A stretch of DNA of 64,000 bases, taken from the NCBI GenBank assembly GCA_002704915.1, contig PAIP01000078.1, positions 1 to 64,000 on the forward strand, given 5' to 3'. Made by a program: the position numbers and the translations under genes. Positions within the stretch are counted from its first letter, which is position 1. Each line of letters starts with the position of its first letter. The notes beneath the pieces are model-generated. The model saw only the letters and a list, made by a program, of their open reading frames with translations. It was not told the DNA's origin and made no database searches. The DNA is from Parvularcula sp. (GTDB lineage Bacteria > Pseudomonadota > Alphaproteobacteria > Caulobacterales > Parvularculaceae). Shown piece after piece: positions 49,043 through 58,276 of the stretch.

Positions 49043-49739
49043 TGTATTGGGCTCCGCGATGCGGCGGCGCGGCCGGGGCATCGCATGTGTTGTGTCGCCG
49101 GAGCAGGCCCGCAGGCAGCATCTCACGCGCCGGACAGAAAATCTGTCGGGTGGCGGCGGAGGCTATGTGGGCGGTGCCTGTCATCGGCGAAAGCTGTTTT
49201 CCTGTGCCGGACATCCGGCGGATTACAAAAGCCGGCGAACCGGCTGGTTCTGGTTCCGGCTCACAAGCCGGGGCGGCGCAAATGCGCCCTTTTTTGCTCC
49301 TCGCGCTTTCGGGCTTGCCGGGTCGGCGCGGGCCGGCGGGGGGAGCTGCCGGCGTCAAGTTTCTGGAAAGACTGGCGTTTTTTGCCGCTCTCCCGAAAAA
49401 TCCTTCATGAGGCGCTGGGCTTTAAGGGCCCTCGGCCCACTTCCTAGATGGGCCTTTTACGCTGTGACATCAACTCTTGCGGTTTGGCCGAAGCGTCGGC
49501 GGCGCGCAAGCTGTTTCTGACAATGCCATGAGTGCGGGGAAAAAGAAAACCCATGGTTAATGCGACTCAGTATTGCATGGGAAAAGCGGACAAACGATCC
49601 GTAATGATTAAGACGGCGTTAACGCTGGTGAAATCACAATACCGCTTGTAGAAGACGCTCCGGGGAATTTCGGGGCATTACGGGCGGAGATCAGCGGCGA
49701 CGGCGTTCACGGCGCTGCTTCGAGGCGTATGGATGGGCA
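49043..49739. other. Divergent rne / amidase control region with hairpin array
   Basis: 697 bases without a convincing gene. On the rne side lie three short stems in a row: AGCCGG/CCGGCT (49230-49245), CCGGCT/AGCCGG (49256-49271) and GGCGC/GCGCC (49275-49288), the last followed by six T on the + strand. They would fall in the rne 5' untranslated RNA if transcription starts upstream of 49300; E. coli rne is autoregulated through such hairpins. Read on the + strand the same set looks like a small RNA with terminator. 49540-49660 is AT-richer and may hold the amidase promoter. Confidence 0.45.
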
Positions 49740-51065
49740 ATGATGGCCAGATTCTGTGAGGCATCACAAAGGCTTATTCGCAGTGCTGCGGCGCTGGCCG
49801 CAGTCATGCTCACGCTTTTCAGCGTCGGCCGCGCCGCCGAATTGCTGGATGTTCGATTCGGGCCGTCGGCGGACGCAACGCGCATCGTCTTCGATCTTAA
49901 TGGCGCTCCCCAATACGCCGTTTCCGGCGATGACCTTGGCGAGGGGCGGCTTTTTGTCGATTTTGCCGACCTGAATGGGGCGCCGGCCGCCAAATCAGGC
50001 ATGGGCCATGTGGCCTCCGTGAGTTTCGCACGCGAAGGCAGGGCCGGCGCGCGCGCCACGGTGAAATTCAAAAAAACGGCGAAGATCAAGGAGATTTTCC
50101 TGATTGAGCCGTCTCCTGGCGTCGCCAAGCACCGCCTCGTTATCGATCTCGTCACGGCCGACAAGGCGGGACTGCTGGCCAGCCTGCCGGCCCGTAAAGA
50201 TGACATCGCCGCTATTATCGATCAGGTGACAGGCGACGCCCCGGCTGAAAAAGCGCCCGCCCGGATTGCGAATGTCGATATTCCGCCTGCGCCATCCGTC
50301 AAGGACAGTGCGATGGCGACAAAGGCCGAAAGACAGGTCGTTGTGATCGATCCGGGGCATGGGGGCCGCGATCCGGGCTCACAGGGCCAGAGCGGCACTT
50401 ATGAGCGTACGGTGACGATGACCGCCGCGCTGGAGTTGAAAGCGCTGCTGGAAAAGAGAGGCGGATACGACGTCGTTCTGACGCGTGAATCCGATACGGA
50501 TAAGCGAATAATCTCGAGTCAGCGTGACGAACTTGCCCGCCGCGAATCGCTGGCGCGCGCCGCAGGCGCCGATCTTTTTATCTCGCTTCACGCGGACGCG
50601 ATTTCCCAACCGGCGGTGCGGGGCGCCTCCGTCTACACCTTGTCGGAAGAAAGTACGGCGCGGTCAGCCAAAATCGCCAAGTCGCAGGGCGATTACCAAG
50701 TCTACGACGTCAATTTGAAAGAGTATGACTCGGTGGTTGGCGATATCCTGTTCGATAAGGCGCAAGACACGACCATGACGAAATCGTCCAAATTCGCCGA
50801 GATATTGATCAAGAATTTATCCGGTAAAACGCCCATGCTGAACCGCTCGCATCGGCAAGGCGATCTGCGGGTTCTGCTGGCGCCGGACGTCCCGGCGGTG
50901 CTGTTGGAGATGGCCTTCATCTCCAACGCCAAGGACGAGGCGAACCTTAATTCTCCTGTGTGGCGCAGCCGGACCATGGGGGCGGTGGCCGACTCAATCG
51001 ACGCCTATTTCGAGTCTGAGAGCCGCCAGCGTCAGGCGCAGCTCGCCCCGGCGGCTGGGCAATAG
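49740..51065 (+). CDS. N-acetylmuramoyl-L-alanine amidase (AmiC type, AMIN domain)
   Basis: 441 residues, start ATG 49740 or 49743. Signal peptide about 1-33 (ending SVGRA), an N-terminal AMIN domain (about 35-140) that targets septal peptidoglycan, and a C-terminal Amidase_3 zinc domain: VVIDPGHGGRDPG, the ligand His in FISLHADA, and the catalytic Glu in LLEMAFISN. It cleaves the bond between MurNAc and the stem peptide during cell separation. The PBP1A gene follows on the same strand after 200 bases. Confidence 0.95.
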   Translation: MMARFCEASQRLIRSAAALAAVMLTLFSVGRAAELLDVRFGPSADATRIVFDLNGAPQYAVSGDDLGEGRLFVDFADLNGAPAAKSGMGHVASVSFAREGRAGARATVKFKKTAKIKEIFLIEPSPGVAKHRLVIDLVTADKAGLLASLPARKDDIAAIIDQVTGDAPAEKAPARIANVDIPPAPSVKDSAMATKAERQVVVIDPGHGGRDPGSQGQSGTYERTVTMTAALELKALLEKRGGYDVVLTRESDTDKRIISSQRDELARRESLARAAGADLFISLHADAISQPAVRGASVYTLSEESTARSAKIAKSQGDYQVYDVNLKEYDSVVGDILFDKAQDTTMTKSSKFAEILIKNLSGKTPMLNRSHRQGDLRVLLAPDVPAVLLEMAFISNAKDEANLNSPVWRSRTMGAVADSIDAYFESESRQRQAQLAPAAGQ

Positions 51066-51265
51066 GGCTAAACCTTACGAAAATAAGGGATTTACGGCGC
51101 TATTGCGCCTCGCTGCCGTCCAAATTATGCGATAAAGAAGGGGATAAGGGGTGCGGTAAAGGCCCTCTTGAGGAAATGGTGACAAGCCGGGCATGCGAAG
51201 CCAAGCAAGGGCTTGGCTGGACATCGTAAGGCGGGGCCGGGAAGCCGGGACAAGCGTAAAGACCC

Positions 51266-54112
51266 ATGAGCGATCACAGAGACGACGAGCACGATAAAAA
51301 GCCGGCGGCGGATGGCGAACGTCTGCAGTTCGGCGAGGCGGCCAAAAAGGCTGGCGACGAGGCGCGTCCGAAAGCCTCCGCAGCGCCGGATCATCGCAAC
51401 GACCCCATTGAGAATGATATGTTCGCCGGAGATGACGAAGCGGAAGAAGAGGTCGTTCTTGGCGAGGACGATGCGATAAAGGATGATGCAGCGCCAGAAG
51501 CGGCGGAGCCCTTGGCTGCGCCGAGACGACGTTCTGCGCCGAAAGAAGACGCGTCGGCGGCTGCGCCTTCGGGCGGCAGCGGCGGCGGCGGAGTAGTGGT
51601 GTCCATGTTCAAATTTGTCGGTTTCGCATTCGCTGCGGCGGCGCTGGGGATCATTGGCGTCGCGGGCTTTTCCGCCTGGTATCTTCATAACCTTGAGAAA
51701 GGTCTGCCCGATTACGAACAACTAGCGGAATACGCGCCGCCGGTCACAACTCGTGTTTATGCGGGCGACGGCTCGCTGGTTGCCGAATTCGCGCGCGAGC
51801 GGCGCCTGTTCGTGCCAATCGAGGCGATGCCGGACCATGTGAAATACGCCTTTGTCTCCGCTGAAGACAAATCTTTCTACGAACATTCCGGTCTTGATTT
51901 CCGCGGTCTCGTACGGGCGCAAATCTCGAATATTGGCAATGTCCTGCGCGGTCGCCGGCTTGAAGGCGGCTCCACAATCACCCAGCAGGTGGCGAAGAAC
52001 TTTCTGCTGACCAGCGAGCAGAGGATTGAGCGCAAGCTTCGTGAAATGCTCATTGCGCGGAAGATGGAGCGCACCTTTACGAAGGACCACATTCTCGAGC
52101 TCTATCTCAACGAGATATATCTTGGAAACCGTTCTTACGGCGTGGCTGCGGCGGCGCTGAACTATTTCGACAAATCGCTGAACGATCTGACCATCGCAGA
52201 GGCGGCTTATCTTGCCGCCATCACCAAGGGCCCAAGCAATTATCATCCGATCGATCACGAGGCGCGCGCGGTCGAACGCCGCAACTGGGTCATCGGGCGC
52301 CTTGCCGAAGACGGGCGCATCACGCCCGAAGAGGCGGAGGAGGCGCAGGCGCTGCCGCTTGGCGCGCAGATTGCGCCGCCCCTCGGCGCGCGCGACTGGA
52401 CCATGGAATATTTCGCTGAGGAGGTTCGCAAACGCATCGTCGATCTTTACGGCGTCGAGGCGCTCTATGACGGCGGGCTCGCGGTTCGGACCTCGGTCGA
52501 TCCCAATTTACAAAAGAAGGCCGGCGAGGCCTTGCGCCGCTGGCTCGTGACCTATGACCAGCGTCATGGCTATCGCGGCCCGATTGCGACCATGCCGGAA
52601 GTTCCCGGCGAATGGGCCGAGCCCTTCGGCGAGCTGGTGGATGATCTCAAAAACGCGCGCAAAGTCTCCGACGATATGGCGCCGTGGCGTCCGGCGCTGG
52701 TTCTTTCCTCGAACGCACAGGCAGCGGAGATCGGTTTCCCGGACGGCGAGACCGCAATCATTCCCGTCGATCTAATGCGGTGGGCGCGGGAATATATCTC
52801 CGCCAACAATCTCGGCGACAAGGTGACGTCGGCGGCGAGCGTCCTGAAACCCGGCGATGTTGTTTACGCTGAGGAATATACAGCCGACACGATGCCTTTG
52901 CCGGAAGACGCTGCGGAGGATGCGAAAGCAAAGCCGACGCCCGAAAACGCATATGCCCTGCGCCAGACGCCGGCGGTCAATGGCGGGCTCATTGCGATCG
53001 ATCCCCACACGGGACGCGTGCTCGCCATGGTTGGCGGGTTCTCTTTCCAAATGTCAGAATTCAACCGCGCCATTCAGGCCGAGCGCCAGCCGGGATCGGC
53101 TTTCAAGCCCTTTGTCTATTCGGTCGCCCTCGATAACGGTTATACGCCATCCTCGACCGTGCTGGACGCGCCCTTCGTCGCCCCAGGCGTCGATAGCTGG
53201 TACAAGCCTGGCAACTATATCGAAGGCCGTTTCTACGGCCTGTCGACTTTGCGCTTGGGCATCGAGCAGTCGCGCAACACCATGACCGCGCGGCTTGCTC
53301 AGGATCTCGGCATCGGCCGCATCATGGATTATGTGGAGCGCTTCAAGCTCTCCGACAGCCTCCCGCGCGAGCTGGCGATCTCCCTTGGCGCCGCAGAAAC
53401 GACGGTGATGCGGATCACCGCCGGCTATTCCGTCTTTGTGAATGGCGGCAAAGGCGTCGAGCCGGTGCTCATCGACCGGATTCAGGACCGCACCGGCAAG
53501 ACGATCTACAAGCGTGACACGCGCGAATGTCCGGCCTGCAATGCTGAGGTCTGGTCCGGCCAGTCGGAGCCTCAGCTTCCCGATACGCGACCGCAGGTGA
53601 TGGACCCGCGCACCGCTTATCAGATCACCTCGATCCTCGAAGGCGTTGTTCGCCGCGGCACGGCGGCGCGCACTGTCGGCGGCAAGACCGACAAGCCGCT
53701 GGCCGGCAAGACCGGCACGACCAACGACTATAAAGACGCCTGGTTTGTTGGCTTCGCACCGGACCTGGCCGCGGGCGTCTATGTTGGCTTTGACATGCCG
53801 CAAACCCTTGGACAGGGCGAGGCGGGCGGTTCTGTGGCCGCGCCGATCTTCGCCGACTTCATGTCCGAGGCGCTGAAAGAGGAAGCAGGCATTCCCTTCC
53901 GCGTGCCCTCGGGCGTGCGGCTCGTCAGGGTTAATGCGCGGACGGGCAAACCGGCGGGCGCTGGCGACACCAATGTCATTCTCGAAGCCTTCAAGGCCGA
54001 AGACGATCCGAATGCCAGCCGTTCGCTCGAGGACGACTATACGCTCGACCCGTTGAGCGCCGCGCCGCGGCAGGCGCAGGATAATGAGGAAGACCTCAAC
54101 GGTCTTTACTAA
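51266..54112 (+). CDS. mrcA: Penicillin-binding protein 1A (bifunctional)
   Basis: 948 residues. An acidic, low-complexity cytoplasmic tail (about 1-112) precedes the membrane helix (about 113-137). Glycosyltransferase domain: catalytic Glu in SAEDKSFYEH (near 198) and GGSTITQQVAKNF. Transpeptidase domain: SxxK in PGSAFKPF (Ser near 610), SRN in QSRNTMTA, and KTGTTNDYKDAWFVGF (near 813). It polymerises and cross-links peptidoglycan. Typical PBP1A starts right before the membrane helix, so the long tail is unusual; ATG 51602 (residue 113) is an alternative start, but the region upstream keeps coding character. Confidence 0.95.
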   Translation: MSDHRDDEHDKKPAADGERLQFGEAAKKAGDEARPKASAAPDHRNDPIENDMFAGDDEAEEEVVLGEDDAIKDDAAPEAAEPLAAPRRRSAPKEDASAAAPSGGSGGGGVVVSMFKFVGFAFAAAALGIIGVAGFSAWYLHNLEKGLPDYEQLAEYAPPVTTRVYAGDGSLVAEFARERRLFVPIEAMPDHVKYAFVSAEDKSFYEHSGLDFRGLVRAQISNIGNVLRGRRLEGGSTITQQVAKNFLLTSEQRIERKLREMLIARKMERTFTKDHILELYLNEIYLGNRSYGVAAAALNYFDKSLNDLTIAEAAYLAAITKGPSNYHPIDHEARAVERRNWVIGRLAEDGRITPEEAEEAQALPLGAQIAPPLGARDWTMEYFAEEVRKRIVDLYGVEALYDGGLAVRTSVDPNLQKKAGEALRRWLVTYDQRHGYRGPIATMPEVPGEWAEPFGELVDDLKNARKVSDDMAPWRPALVLSSNAQAAEIGFPDGETAIIPVDLMRWAREYISANNLGDKVTSAASVLKPGDVVYAEEYTADTMPLPEDAAEDAKAKPTPENAYALRQTPAVNGGLIAIDPHTGRVLAMVGGFSFQMSEFNRAIQAERQPGSAFKPFVYSVALDNGYTPSSTVLDAPFVAPGVDSWYKPGNYIEGRFYGLSTLRLGIEQSRNTMTARLAQDLGIGRIMDYVERFKLSDSLPRELAISLGAAETTVMRITAGYSVFVNGGKGVEPVLIDRIQDRTGKTIYKRDTRECPACNAEVWSGQSEPQLPDTRPQVMDPRTAYQITSILEGVVRRGTAARTVGGKTDKPLAGKTGTTNDYKDAWFVGFAPDLAAGVYVGFDMPQTLGQGEAGGSVAAPIFADFMSEALKEEAGIPFRVPSGVRLVRVNARTGKPAGAGDTNVILEAFKAEDDPNASRSLEDDYTLDPLSAAPRQAQDNEEDLNGLY

Positions 54113-54199
54113 GAGGGCGAGCCTTCGCATATATCGTGACAAGCGGCGCGCTTCCTCTGCGCCGTTTTCTTTCAACGGCTTTTTGCGCGGGAGATGATA

Positions 54200-55310
54200 A
54201 TGCGCGCCGAAATCACCACCCTGGCGGACGAAATCAAGCAGTCGCTCGAACTGCTGAGGAGGCGTCTTTGACTGGGATAAATCCGAAAAAGAATTAGCAG
54301 AACTGAACGCCAAGGCCGAAGATCCCAATCTCTGGGATAACCCGGAAGAGGCGCAGGGCTTGATGCAAAAACGAACCGCGCTCGAAAACCAGATGAACGC
54401 GGTGGGCGCGATCCAGTCGGAGCTCGACGACCTCCTGGGGCTTGCCGAAATGGCATGGGAGGAAGATGACGAGGCGAGCCTCGATGAGGCGCAAGCGCTG
54501 ATCGTCGACCTTCATGCGCGCGCCCAGAAAGCCGAGATCGAGGCGCTGCTTTCCGGCGAGGCCGACGCCAATGACTGCTTCGTTGAAATTCATCCCGGGG
54601 CTGGCGGCACGGAATCGAACGACTGGGCCTCGATGCTGCTGCGCATGTACACCCGCTGGGCGCAGCACCACGGCTACAAGGTCGATGTCATTGAAGAGCA
54701 GCCGGGCGAGGAAGCGGGCATCAAATCCGCCACCATCCAGGTGAAGGGCCACAACGCTTATGGCTGGCTCAAGACCGAATCCGGCGTCCATCGCCTGGTG
54801 AGGATTTCGCCTTACGACTCCAACGCGCGGCGCCACACGTCTTTTGCGTCCGTGTGGGTCTATCCGGTGGTCGACGACAAGATCGACATCGAGGTCAATG
54901 AAAGCGAATGCCGGGTCGATACGTTCCGCGCCTCCGGCGCAGGCGGCCAGCATGTGAACACGACGGACTCCGCGGTCAGGATCACGCACAATCCGACCGG
55001 CATTGTCGTCCAGTGTCAGAACGAACGCTCCCAGCACAAGAACCGCGCCACGGCCTGGAACATGCTCCGTGCGCGTCTTTATGAGCTTGAGCTGCAAAAA
55101 CGGGAAGAGGCGGCGCTGGCGCAGGCGGCGTCCAAAACCGATATCGGCTGGGGGCACCAGATCCGGTCTTACGTCTTGCAGCCCTATCAGCTTGTGAAGG
55201 ACACGCGCACCAGCGTTGAACACACCGACCCCGATGCGGTGCTGGGCGGCGATATCGACGTTTTCATGAGCGCGGCGTTGGCGCAACGCGTTGGCGGCGA
55301 CGCAGCCTAA
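54200..55310 (+). CDS. prfB: Peptide chain release factor 2, with +1 programmed frameshift
   Basis: Frame 0 runs from ATG 54200 for 23 codons to TGA at 54269-54271; the rest of the protein is in the +1 frame from 54270. The junction CTT TGA C preceded by AGGAGG is the conserved autoregulatory slip site: when RF2 is scarce the ribosome pauses at UGA and shifts. Joined product (54200-54268 + 54270-55310) is 369 residues, against 365 in E. coli; after the shift it reads [20 protein letters not shown]. The GGQ loop is in [16 protein letters not shown]. The codon-recognition tripeptide reads SPY ([14 protein letters not shown]) where E. coli has SPF. Confidence 0.97.
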
Positions 55311-55658
55311 GCGGTTTTCTTTCTTTTCCTGCTTTGCGCTGCAACAGTTGAGCGCGGCAAATCGTTGATTTTACAGATGTCGGGCCTTCGCGCCTGCGGC
55401 AAATCTTAACAAAGTCTTAAAATGTGATAATGGTTAACGCGGTTTAGAATTGACCGGATCGCATTCTTGTTATTCCATAATACATGTCGGAGCGATTTGC
55501 TCTGTACACTGACGATCTCTTCGAGACGCGACTTTCGGGAAGCACATAAAAGGGAGACCTTTAAAGCAATAGCCTGAAAAAAGATCGTGAATCCCGGACC
55601 ACGCAACAGAACACACTGAGCATTGCCAAGTCTGTGATGCTGGCTAGGGACAAATGAG

Positions 55659-55695
55659 AAAAGCGCGTCCGCCGAGAACTGCGGGCGCGCTTTTT
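55659..55695. terminator. Bidirectional terminator between prfB and M20 gene
   Basis: AAAAGCGCG-T-CCGC pairs with GCGG-G-CGCGCTTTT around an 8-base loop, with A-run on the left and T-run on the right, so it can stop transcription from both sides. Confidence 0.8.
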
Positions 55696-55738
55696 GTTGA
55701 TACGCGAATGATTGTTCGGGTTATCTGGTTCGTCTGTC

Positions 55739-55825
55739 ATCCGGGAAAACGCCAAAGGCGTTTGTCCGGGATCTATTTACATGCGTTTGGGGGCGAAGAT
55801 CCCGGCTCTGCGCTGCGGCCGGGAT
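55739..55825. repeat. Two CCGGGA-type palindromic elements
   Basis: First element: ATCCGGGA (55739-55746) with TCCGGGAT (55765-55772), one G-G mismatch, and inner AAACGCC/GGCGTTT. Second: ATCCCGG (55799-55805) with CCGGGAT (55819-55825). The arms resemble those at 39677-39721, so the same dispersed family is likely. Confidence 0.6.
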
Positions 55826-55860
55826 TTCAGTCAGAAAAGCTGTAAACTTCTTGCGTCGTC

Positions 55861-57282
55861 TTATTTACGGTAATCGAGCGGCGGTTTGCGGTCGCCGAGA
55901 AGCGATTGATATTTGTAATTCTCGCCGCGCGCTTCGTCGAACTCTTCCTTCGCTGCTTCGCGTAGTTCCGGATTTTCGTAAAGCTCGATAGCGGCCAGCG
56001 TCAGCGCCTTGGCTGCGACTTGCGCGCCTTTGAAGCCGATTGAGGTCCCGCTCGCCGCGACCGCCTGCCAGGAATGCGCTGACGTGCCGGGCGCCCAGGT
56101 GGCGGTTCTCACGCCGACTGTCGGCGCCGCATAGGAGACGTCGCCCACATCCGTGGAGCCGTAGCCGAGCGAGCGGTCATAGGGCTGGATCTCATTGGCG
56201 CTTTCAAGCGTCGAGCGCGGATTGTCGAAGGTCTTTCGGATTTTCTCCGCGAATTTTTTTTCTTCCGCCGTGTATTCAACGCCGCCGACCTCGCGCAGCT
56301 TTTCATCCATCATCTTGGCGAGCGTTTCATTGACGAGCAGCGGATTGTTGCCGTGAATGACTTCCCAGTCGACTTCGGTGCCGGTGCCCATGGCCGCGCC
56401 GCGCGCTGCGTCTTCGACACGGGTCCAGATGTCTTCTACGCCTTTGGCGTCCGGATGGCGGACGTAATAAAATACCTCGGCGAAATCCGGCACGACATTC
56501 GGCGCATTGCCGCCTGAGGTGATGACATAGTGAATGCGCGCATCCTGAGGCACGTGCTCGCGCATCATATTGACCATCATGTTGAACGCCTCGACGCCGT
56601 CGAGCGCGGAGCGGGCGCGCTCTGGCGCGCCGGCGGCGTGCGCCGACTGGCCGTGAAAGCGGAATTTCGCCGAGCGGTTTGCAAGGCTGGTGCGCGCGGC
56701 GGCGGAGTTTTCGTCATCGGCGTGCCAGTGGAGCGCGATGTCCACATCGTTGAAGAGGCCGGCGCGGACCATATAGACCTTGCCGCTGCCGCCTTCTTCG
56801 GCCGGCGTGCCGTAAAGCCGGATGCGGCCCGGCGTTCCGGTTTCCGCGAGCCAATCCTTGACCGCCAGCGCCGCCGTCAACGAACCGGCGCCGAAAAGAT
56901 TGTGCCCGCAGGCGTGGCCGGCGTTCTTGCCCTCAATGGGCGCGCGCGTCGGCTCATCATCCTGGTTGATGCCGGGCAGGGCGTCGAACTCCGCGAGGAT
57001 TGCGATCACCGGGCCGCCCGAGCCATATTCGGCGATAAAGGCGGTGGGAATGTCGGCGACCCCCTTGCGGATTGAGAAGCCGGCTGAGGACAGTTTGTCC
57101 TGCAAAAGTTTGCTGGAGCGCTCTTCCTGATAGCCGACCTCCGCCCATTCCCAGAGCTGGCGCGCGACCGATGCGGTTTCGTCATAGCGCGCGTCGATAT
57201 CCGACAGGACGGCGTCGTCATCGGCGGCGAATGCTGTGACGGGCAGGAAAGAGAGCGCGGCGAAAAGGAGAGAACGATGCAT
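55861..57282 (-). CDS. Exported M20-family amidohydrolase (AbgB-like)
   Basis: 473 residues from ATG 57282, which begins a clear signal peptide (MHRSLLFAALSFLPVTAFAA). Metal-ligand motifs of M20 hydrolases: HACGHNLFG, the Glu pair in TPAEEGGSG, and His in ALHWHAD; the dimerisation lid contains HGQSAHAAGAPERARSALDG. Overall closest to aminobenzoyl-glutamate hydrolase subunit B and related amidohydrolases. E. coli AbgB is cytoplasmic, so export here is notable. An AbgT-type transporter gene lies 1 kb away on the other strand. Exact substrate not determinable. Confidence 0.9.
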   Translation of the reverse strand: MHRSLLFAALSFLPVTAFAADDDAVLSDIDARYDETASVARQLWEWAEVGYQEERSSKLLQDKLSSAGFSIRKGVADIPTAFIAEYGSGGPVIAILAEFDALPGINQDDEPTRAPIEGKNAGHACGHNLFGAGSLTAALAVKDWLAETGTPGRIRLYGTPAEEGGSGKVYMVRAGLFNDVDIALHWHADDENSAAARTSLANRSAKFRFHGQSAHAAGAPERARSALDGVEAFNMMVNMMREHVPQDARIHYVITSGGNAPNVVPDFAEVFYYVRHPDAKGVEDIWTRVEDAARGAAMGTGTEVDWEVIHGNNPLLVNETLAKMMDEKLREVGGVEYTAEEKKFAEKIRKTFDNPRSTLESANEIQPYDRSLGYGSTDVGDVSYAAPTVGVRTATWAPGTSAHSWQAVAASGTSIGFKGAQVAAKALTLAAIELYENPELREAAKEEFDEARGENYKYQSLLGDRKPPLDYRK

Positions 57283-57324
57283 GCGGCAGGCCCCTGATGG
57301 CTGAATCAAAGGCCCAGCATGCAC

Positions 57325-57363
57325 AATCGCGCCGCCCAAGCCTAGAGCCAGGGCGGCGCGATT
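57325..57363. repeat. 13-bp perfect inverted repeat
   Basis: AATCGCGCCGCCC (57325-57337) and GGGCGGCGCGATT (57351-57363) with a 13-base spacer. It lies between the stop of the beta-barrel gene (57442) and the start of the M20 gene (57282), both on the minus strand. No T-run on that side; a processing or partial-termination hairpin is possible. Confidence 0.6.
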
Positions 57364-57441
57364 TTCGTTTCCGGAGATAAGGTGCGGCGGCGCGATGTGA
57401 GCCGGGGGCGCGCCGCCGCCTGGCGGCTAGGGGAGAGGGGG

Positions 57442-58089
57442 TTAGCCGCCGAATTTGAATTCCAGATTGAGACCGAAGCTTTCGGCGTTGGCGTCGCCGA
57501 ACTCATAGTGGGTGTAGTCGGCGCGCAGGGAGAGATTTTCAGTGAAATCATAAGCTGCTGACGCGCCAAAGGCGGGTCCGTCATCGGAGCCGCCGAAAAC
57601 GAGCTCATTGCCGCCAAGCGTCTGGACGGTGGAGTCGATCTCGGCGAAGGCGTAACCAGCCCGCGCCGAGAGATCGAAGCGATCGCTTACGGGCAGAATA
57701 AAGCGCCCATAGCCGCCGACGAGATAATCGAGGCCGAGATCGCCGGGGCCGGCGATGACGTCATCGAAAAATCCGTCATCATTATCGTCGAAATCGAGAT
57801 CGTCTTCGTCGCCATTGAAATCGAAATCGCCGTCATCAATGCCGAAGGAGATGTCGCCTTCGACGGCGAAGAACCTGGCGAATTGCCAGCCGCCGCGGGC
57901 GGTGATCGCGCTGACGTCGGCGCTGCCGCCGAGCTCCTCATCGAAATCCATATAATTATAGCCGGCGGAGATGTAGGGGCCCGTCGCCTCGGCGCCGGCG
58001 CCGTAGCCTTGGGCGTAAGATGATCCGGCCGCGAGAGACGTCCCGGCGGTGAGCGCGCAAAGCAGCATCGTTTTATTTTTGATCTTCAT
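57442..58089 (-). CDS. Small outer-membrane beta-barrel protein
   Basis: 215 residues with signal peptide (ending AGSSYAQ). Alternating beta-strand pattern of the OmpA-like/Opa-type eight-strand barrel, starting GPYISAGYNYMDFDEELGG and ending FGLNLEFKFGG. One extracellular or periplasmic loop (about 88-112) is almost pure Asp with Phe and Gly (DFDFNGDEDDLDFDDNDDG), likely to bind cations. The gene is divergent from the AbgT transporter. Function unknown. Confidence 0.85.
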   Translation of the reverse strand: MKIKNKTMLLCALTAGTSLAAGSSYAQGYGAGAEATGPYISAGYNYMDFDEELGGSADVSAITARGGWQFARFFAVEGDISFGIDDGDFDFNGDEDDLDFDDNDDGFFDDVIAGPGDLGLDYLVGGYGRFILPVSDRFDLSARAGYAFAEIDSTVQTLGGNELVFGGSDDGPAFGASAAYDFTENLSLRADYTHYEFGDANAESFGLNLEFKFGG

Positions 58090-58276
58090 ACTCTTGTCCT
58101 TCCAACTGTTCCTGAGGAGGCGTTTTGTCTTGGGGCAACAACCGCAAGCTGCGCCGGTTCCAACCCGTACAAAGGTTCATGTTCGTGGCCAGGCGCCTCT
58201 AGTCTTTTGAAAAAGCGCGCGAATTGCCTTTGCGGAGAAATCTGCCCATGCTTGCGGGAAAAGCGAGGAGGGCGGC

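Larger units (their letters stand above)
55311..55860. other. Gene-free stretch behind prfB
   Basis: 550 bases between convergent genes. 55380-55560 is AT-rich and contains TGTGATAAT near 55426-55434, like an extended -10 box. A strong bidirectional terminator lies at 55659-55695, and two palindromic elements at 55739-55825. A 21-codon ORF (about 55485-55549) has no ribosome-binding site. A short RNA from the putative promoter to the terminator is possible; no recognised gene. Confidence 0.45.

Noticed and set aside
55485-55549. 21-codon ORF followed by GGGAG and CTTTAA, like a prfB-type slip site
   Set aside because: The frame already has a stop at 55547 before the CTT TAA, so no joined product results.
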